A DNA stretch of 64,000 nt, from contig NC_044924.1 of the NCBI RefSeq assembly GCF_003576645.1, forward strand, positions 26,031,232-26,095,231. The letters run 5' to 3'. This document shows, piece after piece, positions 10,319-20,844 of the stretch. Position numbers and translations under genes: made by a program. Positions within the stretch are counted from its first letter, which is position 1, and every line of letters begins with the position of its first letter. The notes below the pieces were generated by a model. The model had not been told where the DNA came from, searched no databases, and was given only the letters and a program-made list of their open reading frames with translations. This DNA is from Ipomoea triloba. Lineage: Eukaryota > Streptophyta > Magnoliopsida > Solanales > Convolvulaceae.

Positions 10319-11471
10319 GTCCAACCTTTTTAGGATCATTTTTAGATTTGATTTGCACCCTCTTGCGCATGAGAGAGAGCCTTTGGGCTATACAATTCAA
10401 ACATCCCTAGAAAGGGAATTGTATATATAATAGTGCAAATTACCTCCATTTCCAATGTGAGACAAAGGCTCTTTCAAAGCCTTCCTTTTGGTCCCGGCAA
10501 GCTAAGAGTCTAGAGGGGCAGCGAGGGGTGGGGGGGAATCAATAGGCTTTTAAACACTTTTGTAAAAATAGCTCTAAGTGAGCTTGAATTTAGAAATCAA
10601 AGTAGGGAAAATAAATTTCATTGTAGCATAAGTCTTTTAAGCTTGTATGTTGAAAGAAATTGTAGCTAATTTTGATAATGTTAACGTATGAGTATGTGGT
10701 TAGTTACACATGATAAATAATGAAATAAGATGTAAAGTGCAATAGAGATTTATAGTGGTTTAGAAGAAATTCTTACTCCACCCTCCTCCTTAAACTCCAC
10801 AGAGGATTTTCACTATGTATTTTGGGTTACAATAATACAAGTGAAATGGAAGCCTACAACTTCTTTCAGTTGGCAATCCTCAAGATAGTCAAGAACTCTT
10901 TGTCGACCTAGCCAAGGGTCAATAACCAAGTCGTCTTACTAGGTTGATCTCCCAATTTCCTTAACTTGAAAGGTGGAGACTTTGTTGAGTGTTGGACTTT
11001 GAAAGAATCACAACGATTCTTCTTTCAGCTTAGAAGACTAGATTTAGCCATATTGCAGCTTTTCTCTTAATAGCTTTTTAATGTTTGATCACAAGAATTC
11101 GTTTTTTCCCGACAGTAGTCTTTTTATTCTAAGGTTGGGGTCTTCCTTTTATAAATGATGAGAGGTAAGTGCTAACTTAAAATTTAAATTTGCCTATTGT
11201 CACTCAACAAGCGGTAGCCGTCCATAACTCTTGTTCAAAAGAACATCCCTTACTTATCACCAATTTGTCTTAAGCATAGATTCATAGGTATTAGACAAAT
11301 TGCATTGTGTCTAATAACTCTTTTTATTTTTCCTCGTATAAGTTTCTTTCGAGAATGATTTCCCATAAAAGTTTCATTAAGGCTCCTTCCAGCTTGGTGA
11401 AGGTGGAGAATATCTTTGATAGATCCCTCCAAGGTTTCCTTGACTTGATTCCAAGGGATATCCTTGGCAAA

Positions 11472-12209
11472 TTATACTGTGCACCACGGTGCACATAGCA
11501 ATGTGCACCACATACCTAAACGACGTAGTTTTGAGCATTGTAAACTAATTGTCTGTTTTTTTTGGAAATCATGTTTCCTGTTTCGGCCAGTCTCTGTATT
11601 TATGTTAATATTCTGTGTATTCCAGGCAATCATTCTGTGTATTCTAGGCAACCGTTTTGTGTATTATAGGCAACCGTTATGTGTATTCATGTTAGTAACA
11701 CATGTTGTGATTTCATGTTAGTAACACATGTTGTGATGTGTTTGTGCATTCGAATGTTTAGGAGGATGAGTTCTGTGTATTTTGTGTAAATATTATGTGT
11801 ATTCATGTTATTAACACAAGTTGTGATGTGTTTGTGCATTCAAATGTTAGGAGGATGAGTTCTGTGTATTATGGGCATCAATATTCTGTGTATTATGGGC
11901 AAACATTCTGTGTATTATAGGCAAACGTTCTCTGTATTCTATATAATGATTATGTGTATTATAGATAATGAATTCCTTGGAGTCATTCGCGTCCACTAAC
12001 ATCTGTGTATTTTGTGTCAATATTCTGTGTATTCTGGGCAAACATTTTGTGTATTCTAGGCAAACGTTCTGTGTATTATAGATAATGATTATGTGTATTA
12101 TAAATAATGAATTTCCTGAGTCATTCACGTCCGCGTCTACTAATACCGAAACGACGTCGTTTTACGTACATGGTGCACATTGCTATGTGCACCGTGGTGC
12201 AGGGTATAA
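11472..12209. mobile_element. Inverted-repeat element with TGCACCACGGTGCACATAGC ends
   Basis: The two ends share TGCACCACGGTGCACATAGC followed by AATGTGCACCA, then ACGACGT near AAACGACG, in inverted orientation; TTATAC on the left matches GTATAA on the right. The end sequence is itself partly palindromic (GTGCACCACGGTGCAC). The interior is a degenerate array of about 20-25 bp units of the form TTCTGTGTATTATAGGCAAACG in several variants. TSD and superfamily are unresolved. No coding capacity is supported. Confidence 0.65.
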
Positions 12210-12400
12210 CGATTGTTCTTCCGGTTCACTTCTTTCGATATCTTTCCTTCCGACTTCTTCCAAACCCTTTCTTCCGATTGCTTTCCTTCCAAAACCATTC
12301 TTTTTGGAAACTTTCCTTCTGACCGATTTCCTTTCAATGTTCTTCTTCTGGTCACTTCTAAGGAGTACATTTAATTTGATTACTAATATGAAGAGATGAG
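12210..12400. repeat. CTTCCGATTTCTTTCCTTCC-type degenerate repeat
   Basis: About eight imperfect copies of a pyrimidine-rich unit of about 20 bp (CCTTCCGACTTCTTCCA, CTTCCGATTGCTTTCCTTCC). It lies inside the proposed reverse LTR. Confidence 0.6.
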
Positions 12401-12486
12401 GGGCCAATATTCTCTATACACTATCTTCTGCACCATCAAAATCTATTACTCGATCTGTAACAATTATTCTGAACAAATCCCAACAA

Positions 12487-12980
12487 TAACATTTCTCTCA
12501 ATTCAAATGGGTATGGTACACTTTGAGAATTAATTCCCCATTCACCCATTATCCGTTTTAAAAGCTTTTACTTAAGAGAACTCAAAATCACTTTAACCCG
12601 ACTCAAATCGAAAGTGAACTCCACTCAAAATTATGCTTGAAATGGTCATTTAACAAGCAAAAAATAGCTAATTTTTCAATATTTCCAAAAAACTTGCTCT
12701 TGATGGTCAGGCTAGATGTTGTTTGATACTTTCTACTCATAATTTGCTTGAATAATTTCTAAGGATCTTTCCCTTATAAGTTATGAATAAGTCGATAAAT
12801 GAAAATATAAAATAAAATAACGGGATTTAAATTTTAGAAAATAATTCTAAACAGCGTAGAAGAAAAATCAAAATCATGTGTGACACACTTTCCTTAAAAC
12901 TGATTTGAATTGCTTGCTACCCGTTTTTAGCGTTATTCTCCGAATATAAAATGAATTACAACACTATATTTGAGCACTTA
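12487..12980. repeat. Spacer whose first part is repeated near 13665-13870
   Basis: About 12500-12680 and 13665-13870 share CACTTTGAGAATTAATTCCC/TCAGAATCAATTTCT-like blocks, CACCCATTAT, CTTACTTAAGAGAAC and CACTCAAA. This is a diverged direct duplication of about 180-200 bp. No gene is seen. Confidence 0.5.
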
Positions 12981-12990
12981 AGTATAATGC

Positions 12991-13196
12991 CTTGTGGTCC
13001 AGTGTCATCAAATCCTTCTCTTTATATGAGAGGTGGTGGGTTCGAGCATCAGTGTAGGCAACATTGACTCTAGATTAAGAAAGTAGTTATGAACAGATAC
13101 TACATTGTAATAGAGTTAGTAGTATTCAAAAAAAAAATAGTAGTTATGAACAGATACTACATTGTAATAGAGTTAGTAGTATTCAAAAAAAAAAAT
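12991..13196 (+). mobile_element. SINE with tRNA-like head, 10 bp TSD and duplicated tail
   Basis: The head CTTGTGGTCCAGTGTCATCA resembles a pol III A box and GGTGGGTTCGAGCATC a B box, at SINE spacing. It ends in a run of A. A perfect 10 bp direct repeat AGTATAATGC flanks it (12981-12990, 13197-13206). The 3' part (13082 on) is present twice with a 57 bp period, each copy ending in a poly(A) run, so the tail was duplicated after or during insertion. Confidence 0.75.
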
Positions 13197-13348
13197 AGTA
13201 TAATGCTTTTTGTGAACTTAAACAAAGTGAGCACTTCGTAAATTTATATTTAACTGTTGATACAAATTTTTTACCAGGTAGAAAAGATAATTTTTGTGAG
13301 AAAGGAAAACATCATAATTTTAGAATTCTCAAATAGCACCCTAAACAT

Positions 13349-13501
13349 TCTTCCCAACAAAAGTATTTGCAGGAGAAATGTAATTTATTAGCACATTCAA
13401 TAAATAGAATTCGTAATCCCGCATTTTGCCCAACAACAGTATTTGAAGGAGAAATTTATGTAATTTATTAGCACATTCAATAAATAGGATTCGTAATCCC
13501 C
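13349..13501. repeat. 80 bp tandem duplication
   Basis: Two adjacent copies share AATTTATTAGCACATTCAAT and ATTCGTAATCCC; the second copy has a few extra bases. The rest of 13210-13660 is AT-rich with nothing recognised. Confidence 0.8.
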
Positions 13502-13870
13502 ACTTTAATACCGAAGGTTACAAAATTTCAACATAGAAGAGGTGACCACAAAACGCTAAATTTGGAGTGCAAACCAAAAAGAGAATTATATTGTATATAT
13601 ATAAGTACAAATTCACATCATTTTTCCGATGTGGTACAAATGCTACTTACTACAAAGTTAGCTCCTAACTCAAATGTGTATACTTTCAGAATCAATTTCT
13701 CGTTCACCCATTATTCGTTTTGAGTACGTAATATAAATATATAATATATCGAATTAAACCTCTTACTTAAGAGAACATGAATCCACTTTGACTTATCCAA
13801 ATCAAAAGTTAACCTCACTCAAATTAAAATTTTGTCTCAAAATGATCATTTGACATGCCATTTTAAGCTA

Positions 13871-14795
13871 TATATTTTCCCAACAAATCTAACTTTCTAA
13901 TAAATTATCCTAGCATTATTAATATCTATTAAATATACTTATTCCTATCAAAGGCTAATCATCACCCTCAATTTTGTCCCTATGACATCTTTTCTTTTTG
14001 ATCAGAAATGTAAAGTGAATACTGAATAGGCAGAAATCTTTACTCACCAAAATTAAAGAGAAACATACACAACTTGTGTTGGCAATTTTGAAAATCATAT
14101 GCAAATGGTAAGGATAATAAACACATCTAGAGATATAGATAGATAGATAGATAAAGTGCAAGAAATTAAATAATGGCTGGACAAGAGATTTTATAGTGGT
14201 TGAGTGGGCGATATAATTCCCTAAATCACTATTCTTTTGTCTTCAAGAGGGAACCAAAACATAAATGCAATAATTACTACAACCAAGCTTCAACCCTCTA
14301 GTGTCAACTTGAATGTAATGATCCTCCATAAGCCGCTTTGACTACTCGACTATCAATCCCTTCATAAATGTTGTCTTTTATGTTCATTGCTACTCTTGGC
14401 TGAATCACTTCTGTTCATTTCCAAGAACAACTGTTTATAACTACTTTCTCAACTTACTGAAACACAAAGAGTTCCTTCACTAAGGCTAGAATCCATAATC
14501 TCTTATTTGGGAAAGCCACTTCGTAGCACCAGACCACAATCAAGATCATTTGGCAGGGAATGAATACTTAGATATGCCATTTTTGCTTAATATATTGGAG
14601 AGAAGTATTCTGGGTTTACTTAGCTTGCTAGTATATATGCTTGAAAGTTTTTCTCTCTATTCCCCTTAGTTAATCAATGTTTATAAACTTTTTGAGCTAG
14701 CATCACTTCTCTTCATTGTACGAGCTTCACTTTTTTTGGAGTGACTATGGAAACATGTAGCCACTATCTGAGAGTGTGCACTGGACCGATTCAAA
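13871..14795. other. AT-rich spacer with a possible LTR fragment
   Basis: GAGATTTTATAGTGGTTGAG near 14186 and the following text about numbered stretches of single-copy-like DNA recall copia LTRs (compare 10748), but no ends could be placed. A short GATA run is at about 14138-14153. No gene is seen. Confidence 0.3.
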
Positions 14796-14799
14796 TTAA

Positions 14800-14940
14800 A
14801 AGGACTGAGATTCAAATTAAACTCGTGATCTTGTGATTACAAATTTGTATCCTTAGCCATTTTGATTAGGGTTACCTTAAGAGTTGCCCTTTTAATTTAC
14901 CGTGGGGAGTACGAATATATTCATTGTACGTGAGTATAAA
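14800..14940 (-). mobile_element. SINE fragment, minus orientation
   Basis: On the minus strand the text GGCTAAGGATACAAATTTGT followed by AATCACAAGATCACGAGTTT parallels the head of the SINE at 15034 (GGTAAGAGATTTACACTTAT, AATCACAAGATTAAGAGTTC). It is diverged and partial. Confidence 0.45.
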
Positions 14941-15033
14941 TCAAATTAAATTTTATTGTTATTGCTCCTATCTATCCTTTACATTTTTCTTCAGTGTATC
15001 CTTTACATGTACCTTTCTTATTGTATCCCCAGT

Positions 15034-15195
15034 CAACATGGTAAGAGATTTACACTTATAATCACAAGATTAAGAGTTCGAATTCTTGCCCCGTTAGTAT
15101 AAGCCATTCAGCTATAGGTAACCTAAACTGGTTTACCTACATCCAAAATGGTTGTGGGGTTTCCCTTATCATCAAAAATAAACAATAAAAAAAAT
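15034..15195 (+). mobile_element. SINE (tRNA-like head, A-rich end)
   Basis: CATGGTAAGAG (A-box-like) and AAGAGTTCGAATTC (B-box-like), then TTTACCTACATCCAAAATGG and GTGGGGTTTCCC before an A-rich tail. The 3' segment is repeated at 15214-15290 (TTTAACTACACCCAAAAGGG, GCGGGGTTTCC, A-rich tail), a second truncated member of the same family. TSDs are not clear. Confidence 0.6.
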
Positions 15196-15436
15196 GCACA
15201 CACACGAAATCGTTCGATTTAACTACACCCAAAAGGGTTGCGGGGTTTCCTCACTATCAAAAACAAAAAAACAAAAAAACAAAAAAAAAACACAGACGAA
15301 ATGCGAGCTAATAATTTATCTTAGAACAAATTCAAATTAAAAAAAAAAAAAAAAAACATTCCATAAATATGTAAAGCTACCAATTAAACATTAAACACTA
15401 ATATAATAGGGCAGGGCAAAAAATATATATAATGAC

Positions 15437-15814
15437 TTATATCTTCTGCCACCATCGCAGTTTCTTTTGGTGCAAGCTTTTAGTGTTAAATTCCTTACCC
15501 AATTCTTCTGCTATCCGTTCTGCCTTGTTTGCCTCTTCCACCGCTCTTTCCGCCGCCGCCACGGCGGCTTCCGCTTCCGCCACCGCCTTAGCCGCCGCCA
15601 ATTCAGCTTCGTGTATGCTCATCTTCTTCATCTCCTCTAACTCTTCATCAACCCCCGCTTTATTCGCCGCCATTTCCATCGCATCATTCTTCGACTCGCC
15701 GCCTTTTTGCCCATTGTTTTTGCATCTTCGATTCGCCTTCTTCACACCCAAATTTCTCCTCTTTAGGCTTGTTTCTTCATCGCCTACTGTCCATTTCCTT
15801 TTTGACTCTCCCAT
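15437..15814 (-). CDS. Small TRB/SMH-like coiled-coil protein lacking Myb and H1/H5 domains
   Basis: An intact intronless frame of 125 residues. It starts MGESKRKWT, close to the MGAPKQKWT-type start of plant telomere-repeat-binding factors (TRB/single Myb histone). A lysine/arginine-rich stretch follows (about residues 17-45), then KNDAMEMAANKAG (about 43-55). Residues about 57-105 are an alanine/glutamate coiled coil (AAAKAVAEAEAAVAAAERAV) like the TRB C-terminus, and the end is KKLRWWQKI. The Myb repeat beyond the first residues and the linker-histone-like domain are absent; TRB proteins are about 300 residues. GC-rich codons in AT-rich DNA support coding. Broken relatives lie at 22184, 31625, 38158, 50974 and 52957, so this is a family. 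If expressed it could pair with TRB-type proteins through the coiled coil; that is inference. It could also be a lineage-specific gene only convergently similar. Confidence 0.6.
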   Translation of the reverse strand: MGESKRKWTVGDEETSLKRRNLGVKKANRRCKNNGQKGGESKNDAMEMAANKAGVDEELEEMKKMSIHEAELAAAKAVAEAEAAVAAAERAVEEANKAERIAEELGKEFNTKSLHQKKLRWWQKI

Positions 15815-15940
15815 TTAAACTTCACACAGATATGGGTATTATTGATTGTGATTGTGAGAGCTTAAATTATATTAAAGAAATTATTTGGTGGAAAAAGTTG
15901 ATGATGATCTTAATTAAAAAGTTTCACAACTAACCCTACC

Positions 15941-15950
15941 CTTTATAATA
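15941..15950 (-). promoter_or_regulatory. Possible TATA box for the TRB-like gene
   Basis: TATTATAAAG on the minus strand, about 130 bp before the ATG at 15814, the best core-promoter candidate in an AT-rich region. Weak evidence. Confidence 0.25.
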
Positions 15951-16203
15951 TTATTATGTTGTGTTTTTTAGACTTTCTTGTTTAGCATAGGAAATAAATG
16001 CATCTTAAATTTGTGAAAAAAAATTATATCAGAAAAGGATAAATTGTAACGGCTGGCGGAGAAAATGAGTATGAATTAATTATATGCCATTAGGGAAAGA
16101 GAGGATCCAAAGGAAATTGTAATGGAATTAATTTGTTTCTTAAATTAAATAATTTCTTTTTGGAAAAAAAAATATTTAGTATTGCTAAAACAAAAGAGGT
16201 CAT

Positions 16204-16640
16204 ACTTGTGTGAGACCGTCTCACGGATTCTTATTTGTGAGACGAATCGGGTCGGGTTGACTCAATATGCAAATGTCATACTTATATGCTCAAACGTAAT
16301 ACTATTCAGAAATAACATTTTTGTCATTTATAAGGCAAATGTAATACTTTTTTGCATTTTGAGGTAAAAGTATTATATTTTCCTTCAAAAGTATTACATT
16401 TTCCATAATAAGTAATGTTCCCCTTACTTATAAAGAAAAATATAATATTTTTGAGGAAAAATGTAATACTTTTAAATTGAAATGTAAACGTATTACATTT
16501 TCCCTTAAAAGTATTACATTACCATTATAAGTAACAAAATTTTTATTCCTGATTAGTATTACATTTGTGCGTATAATTATCACACTTTCATCTTGACTAG
16601 ATCTGACCCGTCTCATCGTGAGACTGTCTTACACAAGTTT
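16204..16640. mobile_element. MITE with ACTTGTGTGAGACCGTCTCA ends
   Basis: The left end ACTTGTGTGAGACCGTCTCA is mirrored on the right by GAGACTGTCTTACACAAGT, followed inwards by GACCCGTCTCATCGT against ATTTGTGAGACGAATCGGGT on the left. The interior holds AAGTATTACATTTTCC-like units in both orientations, as at 9040-9450. TSD not resolved. No coding. Confidence 0.7.
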
Positions 16641-17170
16641 TTGTCAAACAGAAGATATGAATTACATACACTGTACTCTCTAATTTTATTTTATTTTATA
16701 AAAAACAATAATTAAATTATCAAATTCAAATTAAAAAGAAAAAAAAAAAAACCTCTAGAATGAAGATAAACTTTTTTGTCTTCAGATTGGAGATAATATA
16801 CTATTTTTTTAAAATTGAAGGGTTTATCTGTCCTTTACCCTAACATATAATAATCATCAAATATTAAAAAAATTTAGTAAATAGAAAAAATTATGGTTCA
16901 AAATTAGTAGCACCTAAATAAAAATTGTAGTATAAAATACTCAATAATTAGGTCATATAAATTATCTACATTTTTTAGATCACCATTTTAATTATTGACT
17001 TAAATGATCATTTCCTTACCCGGCCTCTTCACACAGACCAATTTGTCAATTTTACTTTAAATCTATTTCAAGCATAATTTTAAATTTAATTAAAGCATCG
17101 CATTTCAACTAATAAGAAAAAAAAATAAAAGAAGAAGAAGTTAAGAATAAAATGACCTCTTGATATAATT
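16641..17170. other. AT-rich intergenic DNA, nothing recognised
   Basis: Poly(A/T) tracts and low-complexity sequence only. Confidence 0.4.
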
Positions 17171-17199
17171 AAATGTCTAAAACTCTTGTAAGAATTAAC

Positions 17200-18010
17200 T
17201 ACAATACTAGATGGCTTATAAGAATTATTACATTTCTTCTTCCAAAAAATGTCACTTTTTCCCCGTGTTATGTGCATATAGCAGTTTTCACCCCTGAGTT
17301 ATTAAAGTGACGATTTTTCCTCTTCAGTTATTTTAAAAGCATCGATCTTTCACCTTGTAATGTTAAATTGACATTTTTTGCTTTTAAAAATAATTATTTC
17401 ATTTATTTTTCTTCTCTAACTAATTATTACTAATATGTATGGAAGACCACTGTTCGATTCGAACCTAACCGGACACTGTAGCAATTGAATCTAAATAGTA
17501 TGGACGGTTATGATTACGATTCAGAATCAAAAAATAATAACATAAAATAATTGTTAAATTTAGACTATTTAAAAAATAAGAAATAGAATTTACAAAAATA
17601 AATAAATAAATTTTGAATTGGTGGCTCAAAATCAAAATTGGAACTGTACCGAACCGATTTATAAAAATAATTAAGTGTTTGATCATTTTCACAATATATG
17701 ACTGTGGTTCAGTTCCGGTCCATGGTTCAACAATTATTATTTTTTTTTCGATTCTGAATCGTAACCAGAACCGTCAATACTATTTTAGTATGATTGCTAC
17801 ATTGTCCGGTTAGGTTCGAACCGAATCGTGGTCATCCATACATATAAGCAATAATTTGTTGGAAAAGAAAAATAAATGAAATTGTTACTTTTAAGGGCAA
17901 AAATGTCAATTTAACATCACGGGGGGAAAGCCGCCACTTTAATAACTCGGGTGGAAAAAATGCTATATACATATAACTCAGGGGGCAAAAATGCTAGATG
18001 TTTTAGTCAA
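17200..18010. mobile_element. Element with inverted repeats of about 280 bp (MULE-like)
   Basis: The left arm (about 17235-17530) and right arm (about 17745-18010) are inverted copies sharing GAGTTATTAAAGTG, TGTTAAATTGACATTTTT, TTTCATTTATTTTTCTT, TCGAACCTAACCGGACA and TACGATTCAGAATC. Runs such as GGGGGCAAAAATGCTAG and CCCTGAGTTAT near the outer ends are typical of non-autonomous elements with long inverted repeats. The middle is short and AT-rich with a second inverted pair around the arms. No TSD could be fixed and no cargo gene is seen. Confidence 0.65.
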
Positions 18011-18079
18011 GTAATATCAAAGAGATCTAGATAGTAAAAACCTACGGGGAAATAAGCATTATATTTCAATAATCATATA

Positions 18080-18749
18080 TAGAAAAATTAAACCAATGAC
18101 TCACTAATAATGCGATTAGTGGAGCTTACTAGAACTACACACATAAATATAGTGTGTAAGTGGAAAAGTATTGACGTTACTAATGAAGCAATGGTTGCCC
18201 CTCTCCCCGTTGACCTAGACAGATACATCTCAATCAATCTTTTTCTCCCATGCTCAATCTACATTTTACGTTAAGGTATGAAGAGAGGCATCTCCAATCT
18301 AGAGAAAAATCTCTTTATCTCTTGATCATAGATGACTAGAGACCAACAACTCTATAATTTGTTTTTAATTTAGAGATTGGAAATGTATAAGATATCTTTG
18401 TTAATTTTCACCTCCCACCATTTGAGATGAATAATGTTGTCTTTAATTGCCCAAATTTTTATTTTAAATTTTTTGCTTTTCTTCTTTTTTTTTTTAATAT
18501 TTTATTTTACAATTTCCAAAGGGTGTACATCACTGCCACGTGTTTCTAATAGGAAAATGATTGAAAAATGTGACAGTTACACATTTAATTTGACCGCGAT
18601 TAGAAATATCTTTATTTATTTATTTATTTGTTGAATTAATAATTATTTTCAACAAAACTAGAGATTCATAGTGTAAGAGAAGAATCAACGTTACTAATGA
18701 AGCAATGGTACCGTTAGCCCTTTCTCTCAATTGAACTAGACAACTACAT

Positions 18750-18801
<52 letters not shown>

Positions 18802-18954
18802 NNNNNNNNNNNNNNNNNNNNNNNNNNNNNNNNNNNNNNNNNNNNNNNNNNNNNNNNNNNNNNNNNNNNNNNNNNNNNNNNNNNNNNNNNNNNNNNNNNN
18901 NNNNNNNNNNNNNNNNNNNNNNNNNNNNNNNNNNNNNNNNNNNNNNNNNNNNNN

Positions 18955-19002
<48 letters not shown>

Positions 19003-20840
19003 CCTTGTTCAATCTACATTTTAAGTATAAGTTTAGCACACGATGAGCTAAAGCGTCAAAGCATTGTAATTCTTCAGGATTCTTTTAAGAAGGTATTAGA
19101 TTTAATTATATCGAGAGGTAATTTGATTAACTTTTTTACACTTTTTTTTATTCTTATTAGCTGAATAAGAAATTAAAGAATGTGATTTTTAAAGCAAAAT
19201 TAACTGAAAATTCTTAAGTGTTATGTGTGAAGATGTAAGGAAATATAATGTTGTTATAAAAGTGTTGATAATTTATATGACGTACTTATTGAGTATTGTT
19301 TACTTCAATTTTTATCTGTGTTACTAATTTTATCAAAGTTTTCTTTTTGGATTAAAATTTTCCTATTTATTATTCATTTCCCTTTTAATATTTGTTGATG
19401 ACCATTTTAGAGATCAGACTACGTATCGGCCATGTTAGATAAACCTCCCGACTTTTATAAAAGTAGAATCTTTATTTATCTGTGATAATCTAGAAATGAA
19501 AAGGTCTAATTCGATCTAAAAGGAAGAATGTCATCTTTGGTATATAGACGAAACTCTTTTTCTTTAAATTGAAAATGACTAGAAATGAATAACACTTTAT
19601 TTTCAATGTAGAGATGGGAAATTTAAAAAGTTGCTTACAGTTGTTTTTTTAAGTATTATTTTATTTTACAAATTTACGAGGATGCCACTTCAACACAATG
19701 GGATTTTGAATTTTTTTTTTTAATTTGGAAAAGAAATTTGTTCATTCATGCCCAACAGGCAGGTGACTTTCAGGTGGCCACTGGCTGTGTTTGAATAAAA
19801 AAAAAATCGATAACTTTTTTGCTTTTCTTCTTTTTTATTTAATATTTTATTTTACAATTTTCAAAGAGTGTACAACACTGCCACGTGCTTGTAATTGGAA
19901 AATTCTTGGGAAATGATGGGCTAACACATTTTGGCCGTGATCAGAAATACCTTTGTTCTTATTTTTTCAAAAATTTATTTGATGAATTAATAATTGTTTT
20001 CATTAGTTTTTTGTGCGGTGTGAAGAGGTAAGTAAATGATGACAAATCAATAATTGAAAATGTGGTCTAAATATGTAGAGAATATTTTATTTTACAAATT
20101 CCATAGGATGCTACACCATTGCCATGTGTTTCTAATTGGGAAATGATTAGTTAAATGTGACAGCAGTATACATTTTGGTCAAGATTAGAAATACATTTGT
20201 TTTTATTTATTTGATGAATTAATAACTGTTTTCATCAAAACTAGAAGTTTATATAGTGTTTTAGAGGGAAAGTGACATTACTAATGAAGCAATGGTTGCC
20301 CCACTCTCAGAGTTGACCTAGACACATGCATCTCAATATCTCTTTTTATTCCTTGTTCAATCTACATTTTAAATATAGGTTTAGCACAAGATTAGCTAGA
20401 GAATCTCAAGATTATAATTCATTGAGTATCTTTCAAGAAGGTATGAAGGGAGTCATATCTAATTTAGAAAAAAAAATTCTTTTTTTTTTTTTTAGATCAG
20501 AGATGACTTTTTGACAAAGAACTCTTTAATTTTTTTTTTTTAATCTAGAGATTAGAGATAGATAAGATATCTGTGTGGATTTTCACCTCCCATCATTAGA
20601 GATGAAGAATGTTGTTTTCAATTGCCCAAATTTTAATTTTAAACTTTTTTTGCTTTTTTTTTTATTTAATATTTTATTTTACAATTTTCAAAGGGGTACA
20701 TCTCTGTTACATGTTTCTAATTGAAAAATGATTGGAAAATGTGACAGTTACATATTTAATTTGACCGTCATTAAAAATATCTTTGTTTATTTATTTAGTT
20801 ATTTGTATTTGAAGCTAGCTGTCCTTGAAAATCAAATGGA
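18080..20840. repeat. Intergenic repeat region R (several copies), interrupted by an assembly gap
   Basis: An ordered set of AT-rich blocks recurs here and at about 29300-31600: GCCACGTGTTTCTAATTGG-type text, AATTAATAATTGTTTTCATC, CTAATGAAGCAATGGTTGCC, CCTTGTTCAATCTACATTTT, AGGTATGAAG, CTAGAGATTAGAGATG, and CCTCCCATCATTAGAGATGA. At least three partial units lie in this stretch (about 18100-18700, 18660-20000, 20010-20840). No coding signal is seen. The blocks also occur as fragments at 38620-39300, 45360-45620, 52790-52930 and 56130-56900. Confidence 0.7.
18750..19002. other. Poly(T) run with an unresolved 153-base gap
   Basis: About 50 T, then N at 18802-18954, then about 48 T. In the paralogous blocks (20330-20352, 31110-31133) the same position has only a short T-rich stretch between CATCTCAAT and CCTTGTTCAATC. 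The gap is therefore either a T-tract expansion or an assembly artefact, and should not be read as sequence. Confidence 0.9.
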
Positions 20841-20844
20841 AGGG

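Larger units (their letters stand above)
10484..12486 (-). mobile_element. LTR remnant in reverse orientation (copia-like), with nested element
   Basis: Read on the minus strand, the stretch begins TGTTGGGATTTGTTCAG (12486 downwards) and ends near 10484 with CCCCCACCCC, CTCTAGACTC and CCGGGACCAAAA, the same order of landmarks as the solo LTR at 6117. No matching TSD was found and the 3' end lacks a clean CA, so the borders are approximate. It contains the motif GATTTATAGTGGTTTAG at about 10748 and holds the inverted-repeat element at 11472-12209. Confidence 0.45.

Noticed and set aside
11847..12407. Several open frames of 70-100 residues on both strands
   Set aside because: They are translations of short degenerate repeats (TGTGTATTATAGGCAAACG and CTTCCGATTTCC types).
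15432..15818. Plus-strand Ser/Ala-rich protein opposite the TRB-like gene
   Set aside because: It is the antisense shadow of the minus-strand coiled coil, which has better codon use, a family and an ATG context.
18620..19039. Long poly-lysine reading frame
   Set aside because: It is a translation of a T tract and an N gap.
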